Source: Streptococcus suis
GTDB lineage: Bacteria; Bacillota; Bacilli; Lactobacillales; Streptococcaceae
Assembly (NCBI RefSeq): GCF_002960625.1
Contig: NZ_POJH01000011.1
Coordinates: forward strand, 1 to 64,000
Direction: 5' to 3'
DNA: 64,000 nucleotides
Part shown: one piece after another, positions 19,685-29,000 of the stretch
How the letters are laid out: each line of letters begins with the position of its first letter
Numbering within the stretch: the stretch's first letter is position 1
Position numbers and translations under genes: made by a program
The notes under the pieces: model-generated
Told to the model about the DNA's origin: nothing
The model's input: the letters and a program-made list of their open reading frames with translations, nothing else
Databases searched by the model: none

Positions 19685-19711
19685 ATGCGTGCTAAACGCA
19701 GGAAGTTCTGA
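19685..19711 (+). other. Mini-ORF MRAKRRKF with Shine-Dalgarno
   Basis: Eight codons plus stop are preceded by GAAAGGAATTGA. The first four codons (MRAK) and the SD are identical to those of the 34-codon ORF at 19974, so it looks like a decayed duplicate. Coding status is uncertain. Confidence 0.3.
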
Positions 19712-19792
19712 AAAATACGAAAAAGAAAGGAACAGAGAGTTTTCAGATTTGAACTCGAGCGTTAGCGAGGGTTTTGAAAAAGTGACTTCTGT

Positions 19793-19827
19793 GATTTCTA
19801 ATCAAGTAAACTACGAAAGGAATTGAA
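19793..19827 (+). repeat. 35-bp direct repeat, copy 1
   Basis: Identical to 19940-19974. It starts GATTTCTAATCAAGTAAACT and ends CGAAAGGAATTGAA. It is followed by a hairpin rather than an ATG. Confidence 0.85.
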
Positions 19828-19939
19828 CACAGGCTGAAACCTGTGTCTTCCTGACCAACAAACGATGAAAGGAATTAAGGAGGGTCGTAATTGAACTCGG
19901 TCTAAAAACTCGGAAAATAGATTGAGAGCTACGCCTCTG

Positions 19940-19973
19940 GATTTCTAATCAAGTAAACTACGAAAGGAATTGA

Positions 19974-19974
<1 letters not shown>
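19940..19974 (+). repeat. 35-bp direct repeat, copy 2
   Basis: Perfect copy of 19793-19827, 147 bp downstream. Its last base is the A of the start codon of the short ORF upstream of proS, so the repeat carries that ORF's Shine-Dalgarno. Confidence 0.85.
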
Positions 19975-21934
<1,960 letters not shown>

Positions 21935-21948
21935 ATGAAGACAGTATA

Positions 21949-21986
21949 AAAGACCTTGTCCAATTCCCTTTGGGCAGGGTCTTTTG
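21949..21986 (+). terminator. Terminator of proS
   Basis: AAAAGACC...GGTCTTTT stem with an imperfect upper part, ending in a T run 15 bp after the stop. Confidence 0.75.
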
Positions 21987-22100
21987 GCTAGGAAGTTTCA
22001 TCTGTATTCCTAGTTGAAAATAAGGTGAGCTAACCAGAGAGCAGATTTAGAATGAAAATAGGCAGTTCTGATAGGGCTGTTTGTCGATAGCAGTATTAGA

Positions 22101-22138
22101 AAAACTCCCAAATTGGCACGTCAATTTGGGAGTTTTTT
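22101..22138. terminator. Bidirectional terminator proS/gdhA
   Basis: A perfect 15-bp stem, AAAACTCCCAAATTG and its complement, with loop GCACGT and a T run on the plus strand. Convergent genes on both sides share it. Confidence 0.85.
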
Positions 22139-22167
22139 TACTATAGTATGGAATGCTAAAAGTTTTC

Positions 22168-23514
22168 TTACACTAATCCTTGAGCAATCATTGCATCCGC
22201 AACTTGCTCGAAGGCTGCAATGTTAGCACCTGCAAGGTAGTCTGTACCAAGGTTGTATTTTTCAGCAGTTTCTTTGGCTGTATTGAAGATGTTGGCCATG
22301 ATGTCTTTGAGACGGCCGTCTACTTCTTCACGAGTCCATGAAAGACGAAGGCTGTTTTGGCTCATTTCAAGGGCAGATACAGCTACACCACCAGCGTTTG
22401 CTGCTTTAGCAAGACCGTAAAGAACGCCATTTTCTTTGTAGACTTTGATAGCGTCAAGGTCTGATGGCATGTTGGCACCTTCAGCCACACAGTAAACGCC
22501 GTTTTTCACAAGGGCAGCCGCTTGCTCACCGTTGATTTCGTTTTGAGTAGCACATGGAAGGGCGATGTCAGCCTTGCCAGCGTAGTTCCATACAGAACCT
22601 TCGAAGTATTGAGCACTTGCTTTTTCAGCAGCGTACTCTGTCAAACGAGCGCGACGGTTGTTCTTAATATCGCAGAGAAGGTCGAAATCGATACCTGTTT
22701 CATCAATGATGTAACCATTTGAATCAGACACAGAGATAACTTTTGCTCCAAGTTCAGTAGCTTTTTGTACTGCAAATTGAGCTACGTTACCAGAACCTGA
22801 GATAAGAACAGTTTGGTCTTTGAAGGATTTACCGTTTGCAGCTAACATATTGTCAGTAAAGTAAACCAAGCCGTAACCAGTTGCTTCTGGGCGGATGAGT
22901 GAACCACCGAAGCCAAGAGGCTTACCGGTCAAGACACCTGCATCAAACTGGCGAAGGCGTTTGTATTGACCGTACATATAACCAATCTCGCGACCACCAA
23001 CACCGATGTCACCGGCAGGAACGTCAAGAGAAGGACCAATGTGTTTTTGCAATTCTGTCATAAAGCTTTGGCAGAAACGCATGATTTCAGCATCAGTCTT
23101 GCCTTTAGGATCGAAGTCTGAACCACCTTTACCACCGCCGATTGGGAGACCAGTTAAAACGTTTTTGAAGATTTGCTCAAAACCGAGGAACTTCAAGATA
23201 GATTGGTTAACAGTTGGGTGGAAGCGAAGACCGCCCTTGTAAGGACCTACTGCTGAGTTGTATTGTACACGGTAGCCACGGTTCACCTGCACTTTACCGT
23301 CCTTGTCAGTCCATGGAACACGGAAGCTGATCACACGCTCTGGTTCAACGATACGGGCTAAGATGTTTTCTTCGATGTATTCTGGGTGTGCTTCGATGAC
23401 AGGTTCAAGCGTATTGAAGAGTTCTTCAACAGCTTGAAGGAACTCAGTTTCATGTGGGTTGCGAGCTTTAACAGCTTCAAATGATTGGGCAATATAAGCT
23501 TTTGCATTTGACAT
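22168..23514 (-). CDS. gdhA: NADP-specific glutamate dehydrogenase
   Basis: Interconverts 2-oxoglutarate plus ammonia and glutamate. The 448-residue hexameric type has the substrate loop GPYKGGLRFHP, the catalytic Lys129 in LPIGGGKGGSDFDPKGK and AGDIGVGGREIGYMYGQYK. The Rossmann motif is LISGSGNVAQFAV. It is monocistronic. Its promoter (23577-23605, minus strand) is followed by a perfect 21-bp palindrome resembling a CodY box, so nitrogen or branched-chain amino-acid control is plausible. Confidence 0.97.
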   Translation of the reverse strand: MSNAKAYIAQSFEAVKARNPHETEFLQAVEELFNTLEPVIEAHPEYIEENILARIVEPERVISFRVPWTDKDGKVQVNRGYRVQYNSAVGPYKGGLRFHPTVNQSILKFLGFEQIFKNVLTGLPIGGGKGGSDFDPKGKTDAEIMRFCQSFMTELQKHIGPSLDVPAGDIGVGGREIGYMYGQYKRLRQFDAGVLTGKPLGFGGSLIRPEATGYGLVYFTDNMLAANGKSFKDQTVLISGSGNVAQFAVQKATELGAKVISVSDSNGYIIDETGIDFDLLCDIKNNRRARLTEYAAEKASAQYFEGSVWNYAGKADIALPCATQNEINGEQAAALVKNGVYCVAEGANMPSDLDAIKVYKENGVLYGLAKAANAGGVAVSALEMSQNSLRLSWTREEVDGRLKDIMANIFNTAKETAEKYNLGTDYLAGANIAAFEQVADAMIAQGLV

Positions 23515-23541
23515 AGGGTCACCTGATTTCTTTTTTATTTA

Positions 23542-23562
23542 TTAAATTGTCTGACAATTTAA
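23542..23562 (-). promoter_or_regulatory. Palindrome in the gdhA 5' region, CodY-box-like
   Basis: TTAAATTGTC-T-GACAATTTAA is a perfect 21-bp palindrome. Its core AATTGTCTGACAATT differs from the CodY consensus (AATTTTCWGAAAATT) at two of 15 positions. It sits about 15 bp downstream of the -10, suitable for repression. CodY assignment is inference. Confidence 0.55.
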
Positions 23563-23576
23563 TTTATCTGTTGATT

Positions 23577-23605
23577 ATTATAGCACTTCCAATTTTTCTT
23601 GTAAA
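23577..23605 (-). promoter_or_regulatory. Promoter of gdhA
   Basis: On the minus strand TTTACA (23605-23600) and TATAAT (23582-23577) are separated by 17 bp. Confidence 0.75.
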
Positions 23606-23735
23606 GTAAAAAATACATTATTCTGAATATTTTTAATAAAAATTTAAGCAAAGGCGAACATTGACAGCAATCCATTGGGTTGGTCAAGAAGATATGGTAT
23701 AATCAGTCAAACGAAACAATCACTAGGAGGAAATC

Positions 23736-24671
23736 ATGGTTTCAACAGCAACGACACTGGGTGGATTTGCATTTGACAACTGCCTGATGAATGCGGCGGG
23801 GGTTTGGTGTATGACCAAGGAAGAATTGAATGCCGTCAAGGATTCAGCGGCAGGGACCTTTGTGACCAAAACAGCAACATTGGACTACCGAGCGGGCAAT
23901 CCAGAACCCCGTTATCAAAATGTGCCCCTTGGTTCTATCAATTCTATGGGCTTGCCCAATCAGGGGCTCCGTTATTATTTGGACTACCTCTTGGAATTGC
24001 AGGAAAGTGAGCCCGAGAGAACATTTGTTCTATCTCTTGTTGGGATGTCGCCAGATGAAACACATGAGATTTTAAAAACGGTAGAGGCAAGTGATTTTAA
24101 GGGACTTGTTGAGCTTAATCTCTCCTGTCCAAATGTTCCTGGTAAACCGCAGATTGCCTATGACTTTGAAACGACGGAAACCATCTTGCGAGAGGTATTT
24201 AGCTACTTCACCAAACCGCTGGGCATCAAATTGCCACCTTACTTTGATATTGTCCACTTCGATCAGGCAGCCGCTATTTTTAATCAATTTCCTTTAGCCT
24301 TTGTCAACTGTGTTAACTCCATTGGCAATGGACTTTATATTGAAGATGAGCAGGTGGTTATCAAGCCTAAAAATGGTTTTGGTGGTATCGGAGGCGAATA
24401 CATCAAACCGACTGCCTTGGCCAATGTCCATGCCTTTTACCAACGGTTGAAACCTGAAGTTCAGATTGTCGGAACAGGCGGTGTTTTGACAGGGCGCGAC
24501 GCCTTTGAACACATTCTCTGCGGCGCCAGCATGGTTCAAATTGGCACAACTCTGCAAAAGGAAGGTCTGTCTGCCTTTGAGCGCATTACTGCTGAATTGG
24601 AGGCTATTATGGCAGAAAAGGGCTATGAAACCATTGACGATTTCCGTGGAAAGTTACAGTATATTGACTAG
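23736..24671 (+). CDS. pyrD: Dihydroorotate dehydrogenase, class 1A (fumarate)
   Basis: Cytosolic FMN enzyme of pyrimidine synthesis that oxidises dihydroorotate with fumarate. The 311-residue class 1A form has NSMGLPNQG and the catalytic Cys131 in [12 protein letters not shown]. The C-terminal phosphate loop is [16 protein letters not shown]. No pyrK partner is adjacent, consistent with class 1A. A TATAAT at 23698-23703 and SD AGGAGG precede it, and a terminator follows. Confidence 0.96.
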   Translation: MVSTATTLGGFAFDNCLMNAAGVWCMTKEELNAVKDSAAGTFVTKTATLDYRAGNPEPRYQNVPLGSINSMGLPNQGLRYYLDYLLELQESEPERTFVLSLVGMSPDETHEILKTVEASDFKGLVELNLSCPNVPGKPQIAYDFETTETILREVFSYFTKPLGIKLPPYFDIVHFDQAAAIFNQFPLAFVNCVNSIGNGLYIEDEQVVIKPKNGFGGIGGEYIKPTALANVHAFYQRLKPEVQIVGTGGVLTGRDAFEHILCGASMVQIGTTLQKEGLSAFERITAELEAIMAEKGYETIDDFRGKLQYID

Positions 24672-24678
24672 GAGGAAG

Positions 24679-24699
24679 CGGGGGTTTATCCCCGTTTTT
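24679..24699 (+). terminator. Terminator of pyrD
   Basis: CGGGG-GTTTAT-CCCCG followed by TTTTT. Confidence 0.85.
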
Positions 24700-24758
24700 C
24701 TATAGATTTTTTAGGATAAAAAGCGTATAATAAGGATAAGGAAAGAGGAGGTGAGAAG

Positions 24759-26012
24759 ATGTCACAATCTAGGACATATAGCCGTTCTAAGAGAGTATCC
24801 TCAATAAGAAGCCGACAACAATTAGTATTTATTGCTTGTCTAGCACTGTTTTTGTTGGGGCTTATTTTTGTCTTGGAACAATTTACACCTAGCTCGGAAA
24901 TTCAGTTACAAGAAGAGACTGGTCAAACCCAAGGAGACAAGGGAGTAAGGACTGCTCGCATTATGGCTCACGGAGACCTACTTTACCATTTGCCGATTCT
25001 CTGGGGGGCAGAGCAAGTGGATGGAAGCTATGATTTTTCTGAGAATTTCACCTATGTTAAACCCTGGATTGAGCAGGCTGATTTTGCCATTGCAGACTTT
25101 GAGGGAACCATTTCTCCGGATATGGAGTTGGCAGGCTATCCGCTCTTTAATGCTCCTAGTATCGTTGCTAGTAACATCCGTGATGCAGGCTATGATGTGG
25201 TGGATTTGGCCCACAATCATATCTTGGATTCTCACCTGTCTGGTCTGGTTTCTACAGTTAATACATTCAAGGAAGTTGGTGTAGATACTGTTGGTGTTTA
25301 TGCGGAAGGAAATCGGTCAACTGCTCCGATCTACATTCGAGAGGTCAATGGTATCCGTATAGCTGTTTTAGCCTATGCTTATGGTTTTAATGGATTGGAA
25401 GTCTTACTTAGTCAGGAGGAGTATGATGGCTACCTGTCCGATTTTCATCAAGAAAAAATGCGTGCTGAGATTGAACGGGCAGAGCAAGAGGCTGATATAA
25501 CCATTGTCATGCCTCAAACTGGAGTGGAGTACCAGTTGGAACCAACAGAGGAGCAGACCACTCTGTATCGTCAAATGATTGATTGGGGGGCTGATATTGT
25601 TTTGGGAGGACATCCCCATGTGGTCGAGCCGGCTGAAATTCTTGAGAAAGATGGGCAGAGAAAATTGATTATCTATTCTATGGGCAACTTCCTGTCAAAC
25701 CAGCGTATCGAAAGCATGGAAGACACACCCAATGCCCAGTGGACAGAACGGGGTGTTTTGATGGATATTACCGTTCAGAAAGAGAATGGGCAGACCAGCA
25801 TCCAGACAGCCCAAGCTCATCCGACCTGGGTCAATCGCTTGTCCAAGGGGACGTATTCGTCAGAAGGTTATGAACAATTTGCGTATCAAACCTATATCTT
25901 GCAAGATTGGGTAGAAGGCGGTCAGTATTATGGGCAGTTGGATCCAGATACCCAGGCGCGTGTGGACACAGCCTATCAAGAAATGAAGGATTTTGTAAAT
26001 CTAAATTGGTAA
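24759..26012 (+). CDS. CapA-family metallophosphoesterase-like protein (PGA_cap)
   Basis: Product of 417 residues anchored by one N-terminal membrane helix (about 22-40, LVFIACLALFLLGLIFVLEQ) after a basic head, so most of it lies outside the membrane. The extracellular part matches the CapA/poly-gamma-glutamate synthesis fold: MAHGDLLYH, ADFAIADFEGTIS, DLAHNHILD, GGHPHVVEPAEI and YSMGNFLSNQ supply the metal-binding motifs. No poly-glutamate synthase genes are nearby, so capsule synthesis should not be assumed. Just downstream is the broken HAD fragment at 26022. Confidence 0.88.
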   Translation: MSQSRTYSRSKRVSSIRSRQQLVFIACLALFLLGLIFVLEQFTPSSEIQLQEETGQTQGDKGVRTARIMAHGDLLYHLPILWGAEQVDGSYDFSENFTYVKPWIEQADFAIADFEGTISPDMELAGYPLFNAPSIVASNIRDAGYDVVDLAHNHILDSHLSGLVSTVNTFKEVGVDTVGVYAEGNRSTAPIYIREVNGIRIAVLAYAYGFNGLEVLLSQEEYDGYLSDFHQEKMRAEIERAEQEADITIVMPQTGVEYQLEPTEEQTTLYRQMIDWGADIVLGGHPHVVEPAEILEKDGQRKLIIYSMGNFLSNQRIESMEDTPNAQWTERGVLMDITVQKENGQTSIQTAQAHPTWVNRLSKGTYSSEGYEQFAYQTYILQDWVEGGQYYGQLDPDTQARVDTAYQEMKDFVNLNW

Positions 26013-26021
26013 GGAGAGAAT

Positions 26022-26075
26022 ATGGTAGTTCGATTAGTTGCAACAGATATCGGAGTAAGGAAATTGATACAATAG
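26022..26075 (+). pseudogene. 5' fragment of a HAD-type hydrolase gene
   Basis: A strong SD (AAGGAGAG) and ATG start MVVRLVATDI, the opening of a Cof-type HAD phosphatase. The frame then becomes unrelated sequence (GVRKLIQ) and stops. The intact homologue begins at 30686 with MIKLIATDMDGTFL. The shared DNA TTGCAACAGATAT occurs at both places (26038-26050 and 30699-30711). The fragment marks the left edge of an inserted or rearranged segment. Confidence 0.65.
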
Positions 26076-26082
26076 AATACAG

Positions 26083-26118
26083 AAAAAGCCTTGGAACTAG
26101 CTGTTTCCAAGGCTTTTT
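26083..26118. terminator. Strong hairpin terminator
   Basis: AAAAAGCCTTGGAA and TTCCAAGGCTTTTT form a 14-bp stem, usable on either strand. Confidence 0.85.
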
Positions 26119-26201
26119 AGCTGTCCGTAGATATAGTTTCAATGCTATTAAAGATGATGCATTTTGTTTAGACACCTTTGATTCGTGAATCGTTAAATTG
26201 T

Positions 26202-26255
26202 ATGTTACCAAAGACAGACCACGTCGAGTGTGTAGCATTGCTCGTAAAAGTTTAG
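26202..26255 (+). pseudogene. Fragment resembling the 3' end of a 23S rRNA uracil methyltransferase gene (rlmD/rum)
   Basis: The frame MLPKTDHVECVALLVKV ends in TAG. It matches the usual C-terminus of RlmD/RumA enzymes (MFPxTxHVExVxLLxR). Nothing upstream belongs to such a gene. The rum 3' end is a known integration target of streptococcal mobile elements, so this could be a duplicated attachment fragment. A terminator (26280-26305) follows. The region is short, so confidence is limited. Confidence 0.4.
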
Positions 26256-26278
26256 AAATCTTGGAACGAAAGGGATAA

Positions 26279-26306
26279 TGAAAAGCCTTAATTGCAAGGC
26301 TTTTTG
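26279..26306 (+). terminator. Terminator-like hairpin
   Basis: AAAAGCCTT-AATTGC-AAGGCTTTTT with a T run. Confidence 0.8.
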
Positions 26307-26324
26307 TCATATAGGGGGTAAGTA

Positions 26325-26612
26325 TCAGAGTGAGAACACAAGTTGAGTGTTTTGATGTGATAGGATGCCTAATTGCATTTCTAGCTCTTTATTTCTCTTT
26401 CTTAGGGCAATGAGCTCACGCTGCTCGTCGGTCAGATTATCAACAGACTTGAAGGAACCGGTTGTTTTGGCTTGTCTTACCCACTTGTCAAAGGTTGAAG
26501 GGGTCAAGTTATACTCCTTGATGTATTCACTCCACTTTCTTCCTGCCTTGTGAAGCTCAACAATCTGTTGCTTAAAGTCATCGGTGAAGTGACGGCGAAT
26601 TCTTCTAGACAT
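26325..26612 (-). pseudogene. IS3-family transposase OrfA remnant
   Basis: The 95-residue product starts MSRRIRRHFTDDFKQQIVEL, with the helix-turn-helix of IS3-type OrfA (PSTFDKWVRQ) and the leucine-zipper-like RELIALRKRNKELEMQLGIL. The normal end (about DILKQAALI..) is replaced by unrelated SHQNTQLVFSL and no OrfB follows. The IS is therefore cut off on this side. Its 5' terminal repeat lies at about 26640-26676. Confidence 0.8.
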
Positions 26613-26676
26613 ATAGTTTTCTCCTGTTTTTCTCAGTATAGAACACTTTATAATTTCTGTCCAGTCTAGTGTAACA
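26325..26676 (-). mobile_element. Truncated IS3-family insertion sequence
   Basis: It contains orfA and, at 26661-26676 (minus strand TGTTACACTAGACTGG), an IS end of the IS3 type beginning TG. The right part with orfB and the second repeat is missing. Confidence 0.65.
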
Positions 26677-26712
26677 GATTCAAGTAATCTTGTTTTTTAG
26701 GATTTAGAGTAT

Positions 26713-27579
26713 TTAATCTGCAAAATTTTTATTTAAAGCTTCTTCGAGTTGAAGATACATAAGATCATTATCGTAGATTTTACAAAGGTTCTTTGCGTCT
26801 GTGTAATATTCTTTTCTTTTATCTTTAGGGAGAAATTTTTCTCCAGCGTTTGCAACAATCGTTAATAGGGGGGCGAGTTGATAGCTAGTGTGATGTAGTT
26901 TGCATAATTCAATCGTTTGCATCGCTATTTTTATAGCAGAGAGTGTTTCTCCCTGTTTCCATAAGTGGTAGGAGTAGTTATACTGAATTTTTATATAACC
27001 AAAGAGATAGGTAGAGACGGAAAGATTCTTGTTTTGGTATTCTTTTACTAGTTTTTTGTAATTTGTTTCATATTTGATAATTTGATTAGTTAAAGAGTAA
27101 AAGTTGGATAGTGTATTTAAAATATTTAAGTAAGTTATTTCATGATTGTTTACCTTATATAGTAAAGTTTCTAATTGAGAAATAGCTTCTTCTTTTTGAT
27201 GATAGTTGTAGAAAAGAAGGATTGCATCAATCCATTCAAGATAACAATTATCATCATTTGAAAGCACGGAATTATTATTGCGTTCAAGAATAGTGAGATA
27301 TTCAAGTTCTTTATAGTCTCTATCTTCTAACAATTTTGTCGCAATTGACTTAAAGGATTCGAGGTTTGAGTGAATAACGATATCTTCATCAAAAAAGTAG
27401 TCCATAGAAATTTCTAATCGTTTAGCAAGTTGGTTGAGTAATTTTGAGGAAGGATTCACTAAGCCACGTTCGAACTTGCTAAGTTGACTGGGTTCACAAA
27501 TTCCCTCAGCTAATTCTTTTTGGGATAGATTTTTTTGTTTTCTTAAAATTTTTAAACGTTCACCTAGTATATTATTCAT
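26713..27579 (-). CDS. PlcR/TprA-type peptide-responsive regulator (RRNPP family)
   Basis: A 288-residue protein with an N-terminal XRE helix-turn-helix (residues about 3-60, LKILRKQKNLSQKELAEGI, QLSKFERG, LAKRLEISMDYFF). An all-helical TPR-like C-terminal region fills the rest. This is the layout of PlcR, and of pneumococcal TprA at the same length. I chose ATG 27579 (MNNILGERL) because AAAAGGGA lies just before it. It is divergent from a 58-codon secreted peptide gene, the TprA/PhrA arrangement. Its promoter (TTGCAT-17-TATAAT, 27640-27612) overlaps an inverted repeat, suggesting autoregulation. A+T content is visibly higher than in flanking genes. Direct proof of peptide binding is lacking. 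Confidence 0.82.
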   Translation of the reverse strand: MNNILGERLKILRKQKNLSQKELAEGICEPSQLSKFERGLVNPSSKLLNQLAKRLEISMDYFFDEDIVIHSNLESFKSIATKLLEDRDYKELEYLTILERNNNSVLSNDDNCYLEWIDAILLFYNYHQKEEAISQLETLLYKVNNHEITYLNILNTLSNFYSLTNQIIKYETNYKKLVKEYQNKNLSVSTYLFGYIKIQYNYSYHLWKQGETLSAIKIAMQTIELCKLHHTSYQLAPLLTIVANAGEKFLPKDKRKEYYTDAKNLCKIYDNDLMYLQLEEALNKNFAD

Positions 27580-27611
27580 ATGTTCCCTTTTCAATTTCAA
27601 GTTTTAGAACT

Positions 27612-27640
27612 ATTATATCTACTTTTTGCTAAAAATGCAA
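27612..27640 (-). promoter_or_regulatory. Promoter of the TprA-like regulator
   Basis: Minus-strand TTGCAT (27640-27635), 17-bp spacer, TATAAT (27617-27612). Confidence 0.65.
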
Positions 27641-27650
27641 ATAGCAAAAA
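27623..27650. promoter_or_regulatory. Inverted repeat, candidate operator of the TprA-like regulator
   Basis: TTTTTGCTA (27623-27631) and TAGCAAAAA (27642-27650) are perfect 9-bp arms around a 10-bp centre. They overlap the regulator's own -35 and spacer and lie 42 bp upstream of the peptide gene's -35. The position suits a site that represses one gene and controls the other. Confidence 0.6.
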
Positions 27651-27691
27651 TGTCAGATAGTAATTTTTTGAAAATAAAGTTCAAAAAAAAC

Positions 27692-27719
27692 TTGCTGTTT
27701 TTTAGGAAAATGATAGAAT
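27692..27719 (+). promoter_or_regulatory. Promoter of the Phr-like peptide gene
   Basis: TTGCTG (27692-27697), 16-bp spacer, TAGAAT (27714-27719). Confidence 0.6.
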
Positions 27720-27749
27720 ATATTTAAGAACTAAGAAAGGGTTTTCAAT

Positions 27750-27926
27750 ATGATGCGAAAATTAAACTTAATACCAAAGATGGCTCTCGCTTTAATTTTT
27801 GTGTTTGGTTTTGTATCTAAAATGCCGAATACTCAAATTATTGATGATGAAACGTTAATTTCTCACTATTCCTACCATTCTAACATTGTAAATTTTGATG
27901 TTGTGGATGTAGATATGGCTGATTGA
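27750..27926 (+). CDS. Phr-like secreted signalling peptide precursor (58 aa)
   Basis: This small ORF has a good SD (AAGAAAGG, 8 nt before ATG). It encodes a basic start (MMRKLNLIPK), a hydrophobic Sec-type signal segment (about residues 10-23, MALALIFVFGFVSK), a polar spacer and the C-terminus VDVDMAD. As I recall, active pneumococcal PhrA and PhrA2 heptapeptides are LDVGKAD and VDLGLAD, so the pattern [LV]-D-[VL]-x-x-A-D is kept. The expected life is Sec export, trimming, re-import by an Opp/Ami permease and binding to the divergent regulator. The ABC transporter at 28065 lies downstream on the same strand. An alternative start is the second ATG (27753). Confidence 0.75.
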   Translation: MMRKLNLIPKMALALIFVFGFVSKMPNTQIIDDETLISHYSYHSNIVNFDVVDVDMAD

Positions 27927-28064
27927 GGCATTTCGATATTTTAATTCTGAATAGTAGAGAAATGAAGAAAATAAACGTTTATACTGACGAGGTTGACCTT
28001 TGCTCTAAAGATTAACTCGTGTTATCTCTAAATACGAATGTATGGGTGCTAGGAGGAATATAAA

Positions 28065-29000
28065 ATGCAACATCAAGTAATACAGACATCCAATTTGTCA
28101 AAATCGTATGATGGGAGAATTATCCTTGAAAAGATAAATTTTACGCTAAATCAAGGAGAGATTTATGGATTACTAGGAAGAAATGGTGCTGGTAAAACAA
28201 CTTTTATCAAGGCTATTTTAGGGTTGATAGAGATGGATAGCGGTGAAGTGAGGATTCTATCCGAAAAACTGTCAGGGGAATTTTCTAAGGATTTATTATC
28301 TCGAGTTGGTGTGGTACTAGATAGTGCAGCTTTTTATCCCAACTTAACAGGTAAAGAAAATCTTTCTATTTTTGCAAGACTGAGAGGTATTTCTCTAAAA
28401 CAGGTAGACCAAGCTTTACAAGTTGTTGGGTTAGACGGAGAGGATAGGAAATTATTCAAGCAGTATTCTCTCGGAATGAAGCAACGCTTGGCAATCGCCA
28501 ATGCGATTATGCACCGCCCGCAAGTTCTGATACTAGATGAACCAACAAATGGTTTGGATCCTATTGGTATCCTTGAAATGCGTCGCTATTTAAAAGAACT
28601 TAGTACTGATCAAGGCATTTCTATTTTAATATCCAGTCACATTATCTCAGAGCTTGAAAAACTTGTTGACAGAGTGGGAATATTGCACAATGCTCACTTA
28701 ATAGCTGAAAAGAGTATGAAAGGACCAGTAAGTGACACAGAGCAAAATAAAGTTCATCTAACCGTTTCTGATGCCCACCAGGCTAAGGAAGTTCTTTGCA
28801 AATTCAAACTGAAAGGAGTCGTAAGTATTCTTTCTGATGTAGACCTTGAACTTCAGGGAGGTCCATCTGATTTTGATATTGCAGCTGTTTCTGCTATTTT
28901 AAAGGAAAATGGAATAGTCCTAAAAGAATATTTCTATAGAAACCATGAAAGTTTGGAGGATTATTTTGAGCGAATAACTGGAGGTGAGGGAATTGCTTGA
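28065..29000 (+). CDS. ABC transporter ATPase, lantibiotic-immunity (LanF/BcrA) type
   Basis: A 311-residue ATPase with Walker A GRNGAGKTTF (about 38-47), signature YSLGMKQRLAIANAIM, Walker B QVLILDEPTNGLDP and the H-loop SSHIISEL. The C-terminal extension (about 215-310) is typical of BcrA/LanF pumps. The Q-loop region reads VVLDSAAFYPNLTG; LanF proteins usually have Glu in place of the ABC Gln, and here it is Asp. With two small permeases behind, it forms a LanFEG-like set. SD AGGAGG is strong. It probably expels an antimicrobial peptide, and is probably controlled by the upstream peptide/regulator pair. Confidence 0.85.
   Translation: MQHQVIQTSNLSKSYDGRIILEKINFTLNQGEIYGLLGRNGAGKTTFIKAILGLIEMDSGEVRILSEKLSGEFSKDLLSRVGVVLDSAAFYPNLTGKENLSIFARLRGISLKQVDQALQVVGLDGEDRKLFKQYSLGMKQRLAIANAIMHRPQVLILDEPTNGLDPIGILEMRRYLKELSTDQGISILISSHIISELEKLVDRVGILHNAHLIAEKSMKGPVSDTEQNKVHLTVSDAHQAKEVLCKFKLKGVVSILSDVDLELQGGPSDFDIAAVSAILKENGIVLKEYFYRNHESLEDYFERITGGEGIA

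Noticed and set aside
25831-26310. 159-codon minus-strand frame spanning the end of the CapA-like gene
   Set aside because: It crosses the CapA-like 3' end and two terminators, has biased shadow-like composition and no SD; the HAD and rum scraps explain the region better.
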